Shown piece by piece: positions 1 through 6,465 of a stretch of 8,688 nt of DNA. The translations under genes were made by a program, and so were the position numbers. The DNA lies in assembly GCA_964444885.1 (NCBI GenBank), contig CAYUIZ010000125.1:1-8688 (forward strand). The letters run 5' to 3'. The notes beneath the pieces were generated by a model. The model worked only from the letters and a program-made list of their open reading frames with translations, made no database searches and had not been told where the DNA came from. Position 1 is the stretch's first letter; every line of letters begins with the position of its first letter. This stretch comes from CAYRGQ01 sp964444885. Lineage in GTDB: Bacteria > Bacteroidota > Bacteroidia > Sphingobacteriales > Sphingobacteriaceae.

Positions 1-2
1 AG

Positions 3-632
3 ATGGAAGTTAAAGTTTTAGATATATCAGGTAAAGAAACAGGTGCCAAGGTGCAACTTCCTGAATCCGTGTTTGCCGTAGAGCCAAACGACCATGCGAT
101 ATACTTAGATGTGAAGCAGTACCTCGCTAACCAGCGCCAGGGAACGCACAAAGCTAAGCAACGCAACGAGATTGCCGGTTCTACCCGCAAACTGCACAAA
201 CAAAAAGGAACAGGCGGCGCCCGTGCCGGCAGCATCAAGTCCCCCCTCTTCAACGGTGGTGGACGCGTGTTTGGCCCGCAGCCGCGCGACTATAGCTTTA
301 AGCTGAACAAAAAGCTGAAAGTATTAGCCCGCAAATCCGCATTGAGCTATAAGGCAAAAGAAAACAGCATCGTTATCATTGACGACGTCAACTTCGATAC
401 GCCAAAAACCAAAAACTACGTAAGCTTGGTTAACAACCTTAACCTGGCGGGCGACAAGACGTTGCTGGTGCTCGCGGACCAAAACAAGAATGTTTACTTA
501 TCCAGCAGGAACCTGAAGAAATCAAAGGTGACCACTGCCGCTAACATCCACACCTACGAGGTGCTGAACGCGACTAAGCTCGTGATGACTGCGGCTGCTG
601 TTAAAACATTGGAGGAGGCATTGGCCAAGTAA
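3..632 (+). CDS. rplD: 50S ribosomal protein L4 (uL4)
   Basis: This is a large-subunit protein that binds 23S rRNA early in assembly and sends a long loop into the peptide exit tunnel. The 209-residue product is complete and close to the usual family length of about 200. The basic, glycine-rich extended loop spans about residues 45-103 and contains the family-typical KQKGTGGARAGS and GGGRVFGPQPRDY segments. A Rossmann-like C-terminal half follows (about 120-209), starting with SIVIIDDV. The start codon lies two bases into the window, so its upstream region (expected to be rplC) cannot be seen. The gene runs into rplW with a 1-nt gap. In E. coli uL4 represses its own operon; nothing here shows whether that holds in this organism. 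Confidence 0.98.
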   Translation: MEVKVLDISGKETGAKVQLPESVFAVEPNDHAIYLDVKQYLANQRQGTHKAKQRNEIAGSTRKLHKQKGTGGARAGSIKSPLFNGGGRVFGPQPRDYSFKLNKKLKVLARKSALSYKAKENSIVIIDDVNFDTPKTKNYVSLVNNLNLAGDKTLLVLADQNKNVYLSSRNLKKSKVTTAANIHTYEVLNATKLVMTAAAVKTLEEALAK

Positions 633-633
633 C

Positions 634-924
634 ATGGAAATTATCAAGAAACCCGTATTAACGGAAAAGGCGTCCCTGCTGACCGAAAAGCTTAACCGCT
701 ACGCGTTCAAAGTAGACCCTAGGGCAAACAAGATCCAGATCAAAAATGCCGTCGAGCAGATGTTTGGCGTTACCGTAGTAGCGGTGAACACGAGCGTGGT
801 GGCTGGCAAAGCAAAGAGCCGCTATACCAAGGCCGGATTTGTCTCTGGGCGCACGCCTAAGTATAAGAAAGCCGTCATCACCATCAAGGACGGCGAAACA
901 ATTGACTTTTACAGCACGATATAA
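634..924 (+). CDS. rplW: 50S ribosomal protein L23 (uL23)
   Basis: uL23 sits at the exit of the large-subunit tunnel and is the docking site for trigger factor, SRP and the Sec translocon in well-studied bacteria. The product is 96 residues, the normal length. It opens with the typical IIKKPVLTEKA segment and has the core FKVDPRANKIQIKNAVEQ at about residues 25-42, followed by the FGVTVVAVNT strand. The basic loop at about 58-78 is expected to contact 23S rRNA. The start is the ATG one base after the rplD stop. A GGAGGAGG run at 611-618 in the end of rplD is 15 nt from this start, too far for a normal Shine-Dalgarno. The gene is surely co-transcribed with rplD and rplB. Confidence 0.98.
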   Translation: MEIIKKPVLTEKASLLTEKLNRYAFKVDPRANKIQIKNAVEQMFGVTVVAVNTSVVAGKAKSRYTKAGFVSGRTPKYKKAVITIKDGETIDFYSTI

Positions 925-930
925 TTAGAA

Positions 931-1754
<824 letters not shown>

Positions 1755-1755
<1 letters not shown>

Positions 1756-2021
1756 TGGCTCGTTCAATTAAAAAAGGTCCTTATATCGACCACAACTTAG
1801 AAAGAAAAGTTCTTTCTATGAATGAAGGAAACAAAAAGACCGTCGTCAAAACATGGTCGCGCCGGTCGGTTATATCCCCCGACTTTGTGGGCCACACCTT
1901 CGCCGTGCACAACGGGAACAAGTTTATCCCCGTCTATGTAACAGAGAATATGGTTGGTCATAAGCTTGGTGAATTTGCGCCTACGCGTACGTTCAGAGGC
2001 CACGCAGAAAAGAAAAAGTAA
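1755..2021 (+). CDS. rpsS: 30S ribosomal protein S19 (uS19)
   Basis: uS19 is a small-subunit head protein that forms a complex with uS13 near the A site and contacts 16S rRNA and the large subunit. The product is 88 residues, close to the usual 85-95. The N-terminus MARSIKKGPYID is typical. The signature region GHKLGEFAPTRTFRGH at about residues 68-83 is intact, followed by a lysine-rich end. The ATG shares its A with the rplB stop codon, so ribosomes finishing uL2 may reinitiate here. Six bases separate it from rplV. Confidence 0.98.
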
Positions 2022-2027
2022 TAGGCA

Positions 2028-2465
2028 ATGGAAGCAACAACAAAAATAAAGAAGTCTGTTCTTATCAAACAGCGCAAAGAGCAGGAAAAAGCTCAGGTAG
2101 GAGGAGCTTCTACTGCCAAATTGTTAAACTGCCCCACCTCGCCGCGTAAAATGCGCTTGGTGGTTGATCTGATCCGTGGCGAGAACGTGGAGCACGCGCT
2201 TTACATCCTCAAGCATACGGGCAAGGAGGCAGCTATCCGCGTTGAGAAATTGTTATTGTCAGCGATCAACAACTGGGAAGCCCAAAACGAAGGCAAATCA
2301 GTCGAAGAAAGCGGCTTGTACGTCAAGGAAGTGTTTGTCGGCGGCGGACGCCAGCTGAAGCGGCTACGCCCGGCCCCACAAGGCCGTGGACACCGGATCC
2401 GCAAGCGCTCAAACCACGTGACACTCGTTGTCGACAGCAAGAACACCAACGTAGAACAAAACTAA
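2028..2465 (+). CDS. rplV: 50S ribosomal protein L22 (uL22), N-terminally extended
   Basis: uL22 binds all domains of 23S rRNA, and its long beta-hairpin lines the peptide exit tunnel. The product has 145 residues against about 110 in E. coli. Most of the excess is a charged N-terminal extension (residues 1-27, with KIKKSVLIKQRKEQEKAQ), and a short tail after residue 135 adds the rest. Such extensions are familiar in Bacteroidota uL22, which supports the lineage call. The conserved core starts at about 28 with CPTSPRKMRLVVDLIRG at 35-51. The tunnel hairpin is about 103-132 and includes GGGRQLKRLRPAPQGRGHR. The start at 2028 is favoured because it lies 6 nt after the rpsS stop. No Shine-Dalgarno is visible. 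Confidence 0.97.
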   Translation: MEATTKIKKSVLIKQRKEQEKAQVGGASTAKLLNCPTSPRKMRLVVDLIRGENVEHALYILKHTGKEAAIRVEKLLLSAINNWEAQNEGKSVEESGLYVKEVFVGGGRQLKRLRPAPQGRGHRIRKRSNHVTLVVDSKNTNVEQN

Positions 2466-2476
2466 TTTATCGAGAA

Positions 2477-3262
2477 ATGGGACAAAAAGCAAATCCAATA
2501 GGTAACAGGTTAGGCATCATCAAAGGATGGGATTCTAACTGGTTTGGCGGAAAGAACTACTCCGATAAGTTGGTAGAAGACGAGAAAATCAGAAAATACT
2601 TGTCGGTACGTATCGCCAAAGGCGGCGTAGCCAAGGTTGTCATCGAGCGCACGTTAAAGCGCATCACGGTGACCATCCATACGGCTCGTCCGGGCATCGT
2701 CATCGGTAAAGGCGGATCGGAAGTAGACAAGATCAAAGAAGAGTTGAAGAAGCTGACCAAGAAGGACGTGCAGATCAACATCTTCGAGATTAAGCGCCCC
2801 GAGCTTGACGCACAGCTGGTAGCCGAAGGCATCGCCAAGCAACTCGAAGCACGTATTTCATTCCGTCGTGCCATGAAAACATCGATTGCCTCGACCATGC
2901 GCATGGGCGCCGAAGGCATCAAGGTGATGTGCTCGGGCCGGTTGGGTGGTGCGGAGATGGCACGTACTGAGCAGTACAAAGAAGGCCGTATCCCGTTGCA
3001 CACCTTCCGTGCGGATATCGACTACGCATTGGCAGAAGCCCTGACCACTTACGGCAAGATTGGCGTTAAAGTGTGGATCTGCAAAGGCGAAGTATACGGC
3101 AAGCGCGACCTGTCGCCAAACTTAGGCCAGGGCGCAGCTCCGAAAGGACGCGGCGACGGCTTTGGCGATCATGGCGGCGACCGTCGTGGTGGTGACCGCA
3201 GAGGTGGCGACCGCCGGGGTGGTGGCCGTGGCGGCGATCGTCGTGGTGGCGGAAAACGTTAA
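2477..3262 (+). CDS. rpsC: 30S ribosomal protein S3 (uS3) with Gly/Arg/Asp repeat tail
   Basis: uS3 lines the mRNA entry channel of the 30S head together with uS4 and uS5, and is implicated in mRNA unwinding. The N-terminus MGQKANPIGNRLG is typical. A type II KH domain carries its GKGG loop at residues 77-80, and the C-terminal domain has AEMARTEQYKEGRIPLHTFR at about 159-178. The product is 261 residues against 233 in E. coli. The extra length is a low-complexity tail: from residue 233 the pentapeptide GGDRR occurs three times in a row, then GGGR, a fourth GGDRR and GGGKR. Codons differ between copies, so the tail is not a fresh slippage product. It would lie near the solvent side, where RNA contact is possible; that role is inferred. 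Confidence 0.98.
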   Translation: MGQKANPIGNRLGIIKGWDSNWFGGKNYSDKLVEDEKIRKYLSVRIAKGGVAKVVIERTLKRITVTIHTARPGIVIGKGGSEVDKIKEELKKLTKKDVQINIFEIKRPELDAQLVAEGIAKQLEARISFRRAMKTSIASTMRMGAEGIKVMCSGRLGGAEMARTEQYKEGRIPLHTFRADIDYALAEALTTYGKIGVKVWICKGEVYGKRDLSPNLGQGAAPKGRGDGFGDHGGDRRGGDRRGGDRRGGGRGGDRRGGGKR

Positions 3263-3325
3263 GCAGTTTATAATTTTTGACAATCAGACTGTCGATCGAA
3301 GACAGTAAGCTAATAGAATACGAAC
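3263..3325 (+). other. 63-nt rpsC-rplP gap, A/T-rich, one hairpin
   Basis: This spacer is longer than any of the upstream gaps. It is A/T-rich and contains a 6-bp inverted repeat, ACTGTC at 3288-3293 and GACAGT at 3301-3306, with a 7-nt loop. No run of T follows, so it does not resemble an intrinsic terminator. The rplP start is 19 nt beyond the hairpin. No convincing Bacteroidota promoter is visible. Confidence 0.6.
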
Positions 3326-3748
3326 ATGTTACAGCCAAAAAGAACAAAGTTCAGGAAGATGCAGAAGGGCCGCATGAAAGGCAACGCCAGCCGTGGTGCT
3401 GAGTTGGCTTTCGGTTCGTTCGGCATTAAGACGATGGAGTCCGCTTGGATCACCAGCCGTCAGATTGAGGCAGCACGTATCGCCGTCACCCGCTTCATGA
3501 AGCGTGAAGGGCAAGTATGGATCCGTGTATTCCCGGACAAGCCCGTAACCAAGAAGCCTGCCGAAGTGCGGATGGGTAAAGGTAAGGGTGCGCCTGAGTA
3601 CTGGGTAGCCGTGGTGCGCCCCGGACGCATGCTGTTCGAGGCCGAAGGTGTGCCCCTGGAAGTAGCCAAAGAGGCATTGCGCCTGGCCGCGCAGAAACTG
3701 CCCGTCCAAACCAAGTTTGTCATACGTAGGGACTACGTAGAAGCATAG
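3326..3748 (+). CDS. rplP: 50S ribosomal protein L16 (uL16)
   Basis: uL16 organises the A-site tRNA elbow region of the large subunit and is a late-assembly protein. The product has 140 residues, about the usual length. It begins MLQPKRTKFRKMQKGR, the standard N-terminus. The conserved loop KPAEVRMGKGKGAPEYW lies at about residues 77-93, and Arg82 corresponds to the E. coli arginine that is hydroxylated by an oxygenase. The core RPGRMLFE follows at 98-105. The gene is set off from rpsC by 63 nt and from rpmC by 149 nt, so it is unusually isolated within the operon. The start is fixed by the conserved N-terminus. No Shine-Dalgarno is visible before it. A 199-residue reading frame on the opposite strand is a shadow. 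Confidence 0.98.
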   Translation: MLQPKRTKFRKMQKGRMKGNASRGAELAFGSFGIKTMESAWITSRQIEAARIAVTRFMKREGQVWIRVFPDKPVTKKPAEVRMGKGKGAPEYWVAVVRPGRMLFEAEGVPLEVAKEALRLAAQKLPVQTKFVIRRDYVEA

Positions 3749-3897
3749 CAAATCGCTGGCGCTGTCTAGCCCGGCCCGAGCGATGCCGCCGTTACCGGCA
3801 TCCGCTGTATCTAGGGGCCCCACAGAGTATCCAGCAACATGGCTGAAAAGGAAACGAACCCAGGTTCTGATCCGGATCGGCAAACAAGTTAAAAACG
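3749..3897 (+). other. 149-nt GC-rich rplP-rpmC gap with competing inverted repeats
   Basis: This is the longest gap in the window and lies where many genomes have almost none. By hand count it is about 57% GC, richer than the other spacers. Hairpin A joins 3752-3763 to 3768-3784 with a GTCT loop and two bulges on the 3' side. Hairpin B joins 3779-3788 to 3796-3806 with a 7-nt loop and one bulged base. The two share AGCGAT (3779-3784), so they cannot form together. Further palindromes are GGGGCCCC (3814-3821) and GATCCGGATC (3869-3878). No T-run follows any of them. An open frame starts at 3783 and continues through rpmC in another frame, but it resembles no protein I know. Confidence 0.6.
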
Positions 3898-4131
3898 ATG
3901 AAAAATTCAGAGATTTTAGATTTATCAACGGAGGACATCGTAGCCGCTATCGCAGAAGAGAAGGCTACCCTCACCAAATTGAAGTTCGCTCATGCTGTGT
4001 CGGCGATTGAGAACCCTAACCGGATCCCACTGACCCGCAAAACAATCGCGCGCTTGCAGACCGAATTGACGAAACGCAAAGCCGAGAAAGCAGCTGCCGT
4101 CGTGGCAGACGACACAGCCACTGAAGCATAA
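3898..4131 (+). CDS. rpmC: 50S ribosomal protein L29 (uL29)
   Basis: uL29 is a small two-helix protein at the tunnel exit that neighbours uL23 and helps form the docking surface for SRP and the translocon. The product has 77 residues, a little above the usual 60-70. The start MKNSEILDLSTEDI and the following helix with EEKATLTKLKFAHA (about residues 21-34) are typical. The second helix has IARLQTELTKRKAEK. The extra length is an alanine- and acid-rich tail, AAAVVADDTATEA, after about residue 64; its role is unknown. The ATG at 3898 follows an A-rich stretch with no Shine-Dalgarno. Twelve bases separate the gene from rpsQ. Confidence 0.95.
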   Translation: MKNSEILDLSTEDIVAAIAEEKATLTKLKFAHAVSAIENPNRIPLTRKTIARLQTELTKRKAEKAAAVVADDTATEA

Positions 4132-4143
4132 TTAAAAGTCGAA

Positions 4144-4398
4144 ATGGAAAGAAATTTAAGAAAAACAAGAATCGGCTTGGTAGTAAGCGACAAAATGGAC
4201 AAGTCCATCGTGGTGGCCGTGGAGCGTAAAGTGAAGCACCCCATCTATGGCAAGTTCGTAAAGAAAACTACCAAATTCAAAGCTCATGACGAAGAGAACA
4301 CCTGCGGTATCGGCGATACGGTGTTGATCATGGAAACGCGTCCGCTGAGCAAGACAAAAAACTGGAGACTCGTTGAAATTATAGAAAGGGCTAAATAA
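4144..4398 (+). CDS. rpsQ: 30S ribosomal protein S17 (uS17)
   Basis: uS17 is a primary 16S rRNA-binding protein of the small-subunit body. It has an OB fold and is needed early in assembly. The product is 84 residues, the standard size. MERNLRKTRIGLVVSDKMDK at the N-terminus and GDTVLIMETRPLSKTKNWR at about residues 57-75 (the family signature) leave no doubt. The loop HPIYGKFVKKTTKFKAHDE at 32-50 is also typical. Its stop overlaps the rplN start by one base (TAATG), suggesting coupled translation with uL14. Confidence 0.98.
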   Translation: MERNLRKTRIGLVVSDKMDKSIVVAVERKVKHPIYGKFVKKTTKFKAHDEENTCGIGDTVLIMETRPLSKTKNWRLVEIIERAK

Positions 4399-4766
4399 TG
4401 GTACAACAGGAATCAAGACTCAAAGTGGCCGACAACAGCGGAGCTAAGGAAGTATTAGTGATCCGTGTGTTGGGCGGTACCCGCAAGCGCTATGCGTCTA
4501 TTGGCGACAAAGTGGTTGTGACCGTCAAAAGCGCAATGCCCTCAGGAAACATCAAGAAAGGCTCCATCTCCAAAGCGGTGCTCGTACGCACAAAAAAGGA
4601 AATCCGCCGCAAGGACGGGTCCTACATCCGTTTTGACGATAATGCCGCCGTCTTGTTGAACAACAACGACGAGCCACGCGGCACGCGTATCTTCGGCCCG
4701 GTGGCCCGTGAGTTGCGCGAGAAGCAATTCATGAAAATCGTATCATTAGCTCCGGAGGTATTATAA
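4398..4766 (+). CDS. rplN: 50S ribosomal protein L14 (uL14)
   Basis: uL14 lies at the subunit interface, contacts bridge regions of 16S rRNA, and is the target of the silencing factor RsfS in other bacteria. The product is 122 residues, exactly the common length. The N-terminus MVQQESRLKVADNSGAKEV is typical. The signature region runs about 60-86 and includes RRKDGSYIRFDDNAAVL. GTRIFGPVARELR follows at 95-107. The ATG shares its A with the rpsQ stop. An AAAGGG run at 4385-4390 just upstream is at most a weak ribosome-binding site. Confidence 0.98.
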   Translation: MVQQESRLKVADNSGAKEVLVIRVLGGTRKRYASIGDKVVVTVKSAMPSGNIKKGSISKAVLVRTKKEIRRKDGSYIRFDDNAAVLLNNNDEPRGTRIFGPVARELREKQFMKIVSLAPEVL

Positions 4767-4769
4767 ATC

Positions 4770-5120
4770 ATGGGACAAACGAAAACATCGACACATAAGA
4801 TCAAGATTCGCAAAGGCGACTTGGTCCAGGTAATTGCCGGCAACTCCAAAGGAAACCAAGGAAAGGTCCTTGAGGTTTTGATTGGGAAGAACCGGGCAAT
4901 CGTGGAAGGCGCTAATATCGTCAAGAAACACACCAAGCCTAGTGCTACCAACCCCAACGGGGGCATCATCGAGAAAGAAGCCGGTATTCACATCTCTAAC
5001 TTAGCGCTCATTGACCCCAAAAGCGGGAAGCCTACGCGTGTAGGCCGCAAAGTGGTAGAAGTAGACGGCAAGAAAAAAATAGTTCGCATCGCTAAAAAAT
5101 CTGGGGAGGAAATTAACTAA
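4770..5120 (+). CDS. rplX: 50S ribosomal protein L24 (uL24)
   Basis: uL24 is one of the two initiators of large-subunit assembly and lies beside the tunnel exit. The product is 116 residues against about 104 in E. coli. The KOW motif is at about residues 12-38 (KIRKGDLVQVIAGNSKGNQG and following). The conserved GANIVKKHTKPSATNPNGGI lies at 47-66, and the HISNLALIDP strand at 74-83. The excess is a lysine-rich C-terminus. GGAGG at 4754-4758, inside the last codons of rplN, lies 11 nt before the start. Since it encodes part of Pro-Glu-Val there, it may be coincidental. The stop overlaps the rplE start by one base. Confidence 0.97.
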   Translation: MGQTKTSTHKIKIRKGDLVQVIAGNSKGNQGKVLEVLIGKNRAIVEGANIVKKHTKPSATNPNGGIIEKEAGIHISNLALIDPKSGKPTRVGRKVVEVDGKKKIVRIAKKSGEEIN

Positions 5121-5689
5121 TGGCATACGCACCGAGATTGAAGACCAAGTACCGCGAGGAAATCCGGACGGCTCTGAAAGAAAAATTCCAATACAAAAGC
5201 GTCATGCAGGTTCCCAGGTTGGAGAAAATAGCCATCAGCCAGGGTGTAGGCGCCGCCACTGCAGACAAGAAACTGATCGAGAACGCCATCGGCGAGCTGA
5301 CCCTCATCACCGGACAGCAGGCCGTGGCAGCCAAGTCTAAAAAGGACGTCTCTAACTTCAAGCTGCGCAAAGGCATGCCTATCGGCGTACGCGTGACGCT
5401 GCGCGATGCCAAGATGTACGAATTCCTCGACCGCTTGGTAGCTGTAGCACTGCCCCGTATCCGCGACTTCCGCGGTATCAACGAAAAGGGCTTTGACGGA
5501 CGGGGTAACTATACGCTGGGTATCACCGAGCAGATCATCTTTCCCGAGATCAACATCGACAAGATCAACAAGATCCAAGGGATGGACATCACGTTCGTGA
5601 CCTCTGCGAATACCGATATCGAAGCACTTGAGCTGCTTAAACAATTTGGATTACCGTTTAAAAATCAAAATACGAATACAAATGGCTAA
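5120..5689 (+). CDS. rplE: 50S ribosomal protein L5 (uL5)
   Basis: uL5 binds 5S rRNA with uL18, forms the central protuberance of the large subunit and touches P-site tRNA. The product has 189 residues against 179 in E. coli. The family signature VPRLEKIAISQGVG is at about 31-44, and LPRIRDFRGI at 111-120 is a second hallmark. The body ends with LLKQFGLPF at about 172-180. The last nine residues, KNQNTNTNG, are an extra tail encoded by the A-rich sequence just upstream of rpsN. GGGGAGGA at 5103-5110 ends 9 nt before the ATG and could act as a Shine-Dalgarno, although it is also coding sequence of rplX. The gene overlaps rplX by 1 nt and rpsN by 8 nt. Confidence 0.98.
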   Translation: MAYAPRLKTKYREEIRTALKEKFQYKSVMQVPRLEKIAISQGVGAATADKKLIENAIGELTLITGQQAVAAKSKKDVSNFKLRKGMPIGVRVTLRDAKMYEFLDRLVAVALPRIRDFRGINEKGFDGRGNYTLGITEQIIFPEINIDKINKIQGMDITFVTSANTDIEALELLKQFGLPFKNQNTNTNG

Positions 5690-5951
5690 AGAAGGAATCA
5701 AGGCACGCCAGGTAAAGCGCGCCAGGCTGGTAGCTAAATTTGCTGACAAACGCGCTGAGCTGAAAGCCGCAGGCGACTACCAGGCATTGGACAAGCTGCC
5801 CAAAAACGCTTCGCCAGTACGTTTGCACAACCGTTGCAAGCTGACGGGCCGCCCGAAAGGATACATGCGCCAGTTTGGTATTTCGCGGGTTGCATTCCGC
5901 GAGATGGCATTGGCCGGCAAGATCCCCGGGGTGAAGAAAGCCTCTTGGTAA
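5682..5951 (+). CDS. rpsN: 30S ribosomal protein S14 (uS14), zinc-free long form
   Basis: uS14 sits in the 30S head and is one of the last proteins to join. The product is 89 residues. The signature region RLHNRCKLTGRPKGYMRQFG spans about 47-66, and the C-terminus is IPGVKKASW. Only one cysteine (Cys52) is present, so this is the C-minus form without the four-cysteine zinc ribbon. The frame stays open upstream to an ATG at 5628, but that would add 18 residues unlike any uS14, and MAKEGIKARQ is the expected N-terminus. The ATG at 5682 overlaps the rplE stop by 8 nt. The upstream context is A-rich with no Shine-Dalgarno. A 97-nt gap follows. Confidence 0.97.
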   Translation: MAKEGIKARQVKRARLVAKFADKRAELKAAGDYQALDKLPKNASPVRLHNRCKLTGRPKGYMRQFGISRVAFREMALAGKIPGVKKASW

Positions 5952-6048
5952 GCACGCAACGGGCCATGCCCGCAAAACAACGAATTGTCAACCGATAGCA
6001 GGTCCGGCCAAGACGGCACGGAAACCGTTATCACAATAATTATAATCA
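5952..6048 (+). other. 97-nt rpsN-rpsH gap with a small hairpin
   Basis: A 5-bp inverted repeat with a 3-nt loop (CGGGC at 5960-5964, GCCCG at 5968-5972) begins 8 nt after the rpsN stop. It is followed by an A-rich stretch rather than a T-run, so it is a poor terminator. A weaker 4-bp repeat, ACGG/CCGT, lies at 6018-6028. The last 20 bases before rpsH are A/T-rich. I see no gene and no convincing promoter. Confidence 0.5.
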
Positions 6049-6447
6049 ATGAATACAGATCCAATAGCGGATTACCTTACACGAGTAAGGAATGCCATCA
6101 AGGCCAACCACAGGGTTGTTGAAATTCCTGCATCGAACTTGAAGAAGGAGATGACTAAAGTTCTCTTCGACAAGGGATACATTGCTAATTACAAATTTGA
6201 GGACGACGGCGCCCAAGGCACCATCAAAATCGCCTTGAAGTACAATCCGATTAGCAGGGTCCCGGCTATTCGCACCTTGAAACGTGTGAGCAAGCCTGGC
6301 CTGAGAAAATATGCAGGGGCGGATAGTTTACCGCGCGTACTGAACGGTTTGGGCATCGCCATCCTGTCTACGTCTAAAGGCGTGATGACGGATAAGGAAG
6401 CCCGGCTGCAGAACGTAGGCGGCGAGGTTTTATGTTTCGTATATTAA
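6049..6447 (+). CDS. rpsH: 30S ribosomal protein S8 (uS8)
   Basis: uS8 is a primary 16S rRNA-binding protein that organises the central domain. In E. coli it also represses the spc operon by binding its mRNA. The product is 132 residues, the usual length. MNTDPIADYLTRVRNA opens it, and the family signature GLGIAILSTSKGVMTDKEA is at about residues 100-118, followed by the conserved GGEVLCFVY end. Its start follows an A/T-rich stretch without a Shine-Dalgarno, and it is one of only two starts here with a pyrimidine at -3. No obvious copy of the E. coli uS8 target was recognised at the rplX-rplE junction; that comparison was by eye only. Confidence 0.98.
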   Translation: MNTDPIADYLTRVRNAIKANHRVVEIPASNLKKEMTKVLFDKGYIANYKFEDDGAQGTIKIALKYNPISRVPAIRTLKRVSKPGLRKYAGADSLPRVLNGLGIAILSTSKGVMTDKEARLQNVGGEVLCFVY

Positions 6448-6449
6448 TC

Positions 6450-6455
6450 AGGAGG
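6450..6455 (+). promoter_or_regulatory. Shine-Dalgarno sequence of rplF
   Basis: AGGAGG is a full-length match to the anti-Shine-Dalgarno and lies in the 18-nt rpsH-rplF gap, 10 nt before the rplF ATG. Because it is not inside a coding sequence, its presence is not explained by codon needs. It is the clearest such site in the window. Confidence 0.7.
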
Positions 6456-6465
6456 AACGCACGAA

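Noticed and set aside
614..618. GGAGG as Shine-Dalgarno for rplW
   Set aside because: It is 15 nt from the ATG and encodes the conserved glutamate-rich end of uL4, so it is likely coincidental.
2557..3003. 148-codon open frame on the - strand opposite rpsC
   Set aside because: Antisense shadow of rpsC with low-complexity, Ser/Met-rich translation and no recognisable family.
3277..3282. TTGACA as a sigma-70 -35 box before rplP
   Set aside because: No -10 element at the right distance, and Bacteroidota use a different promoter consensus.
3329..3928. 199-codon open frame on the - strand opposite rplP
   Set aside because: It lies antisense to a certain ribosomal protein gene, matches no family I know, and is explained by the codon bias of rplP on the other strand.
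3783..4010. 75-codon + strand frame starting in the rplP-rpmC gap
   Set aside because: More than half of it overlaps rpmC out of frame, its sequence matches nothing known, and no ribosome-binding context is seen; the start lies within hairpin B.
5117..5644. 175-codon open frame on the - strand opposite rplE
   Set aside because: Antisense shadow of a conserved gene, with no recognisable domain and no plausible start region.
5628..5681. Upstream ATG extending rpsN by 18 residues
   Set aside because: The added residues do not resemble uS14 and lie wholly inside rplE; MAKEGIKARQ at 5682 is the standard N-terminus.
6041..6046. TATAAT as a -10 box before rpsH
   Set aside because: It sits 2 nt from the rpsH start codon, so a transcript would have no usable leader; the match reflects A/T richness.
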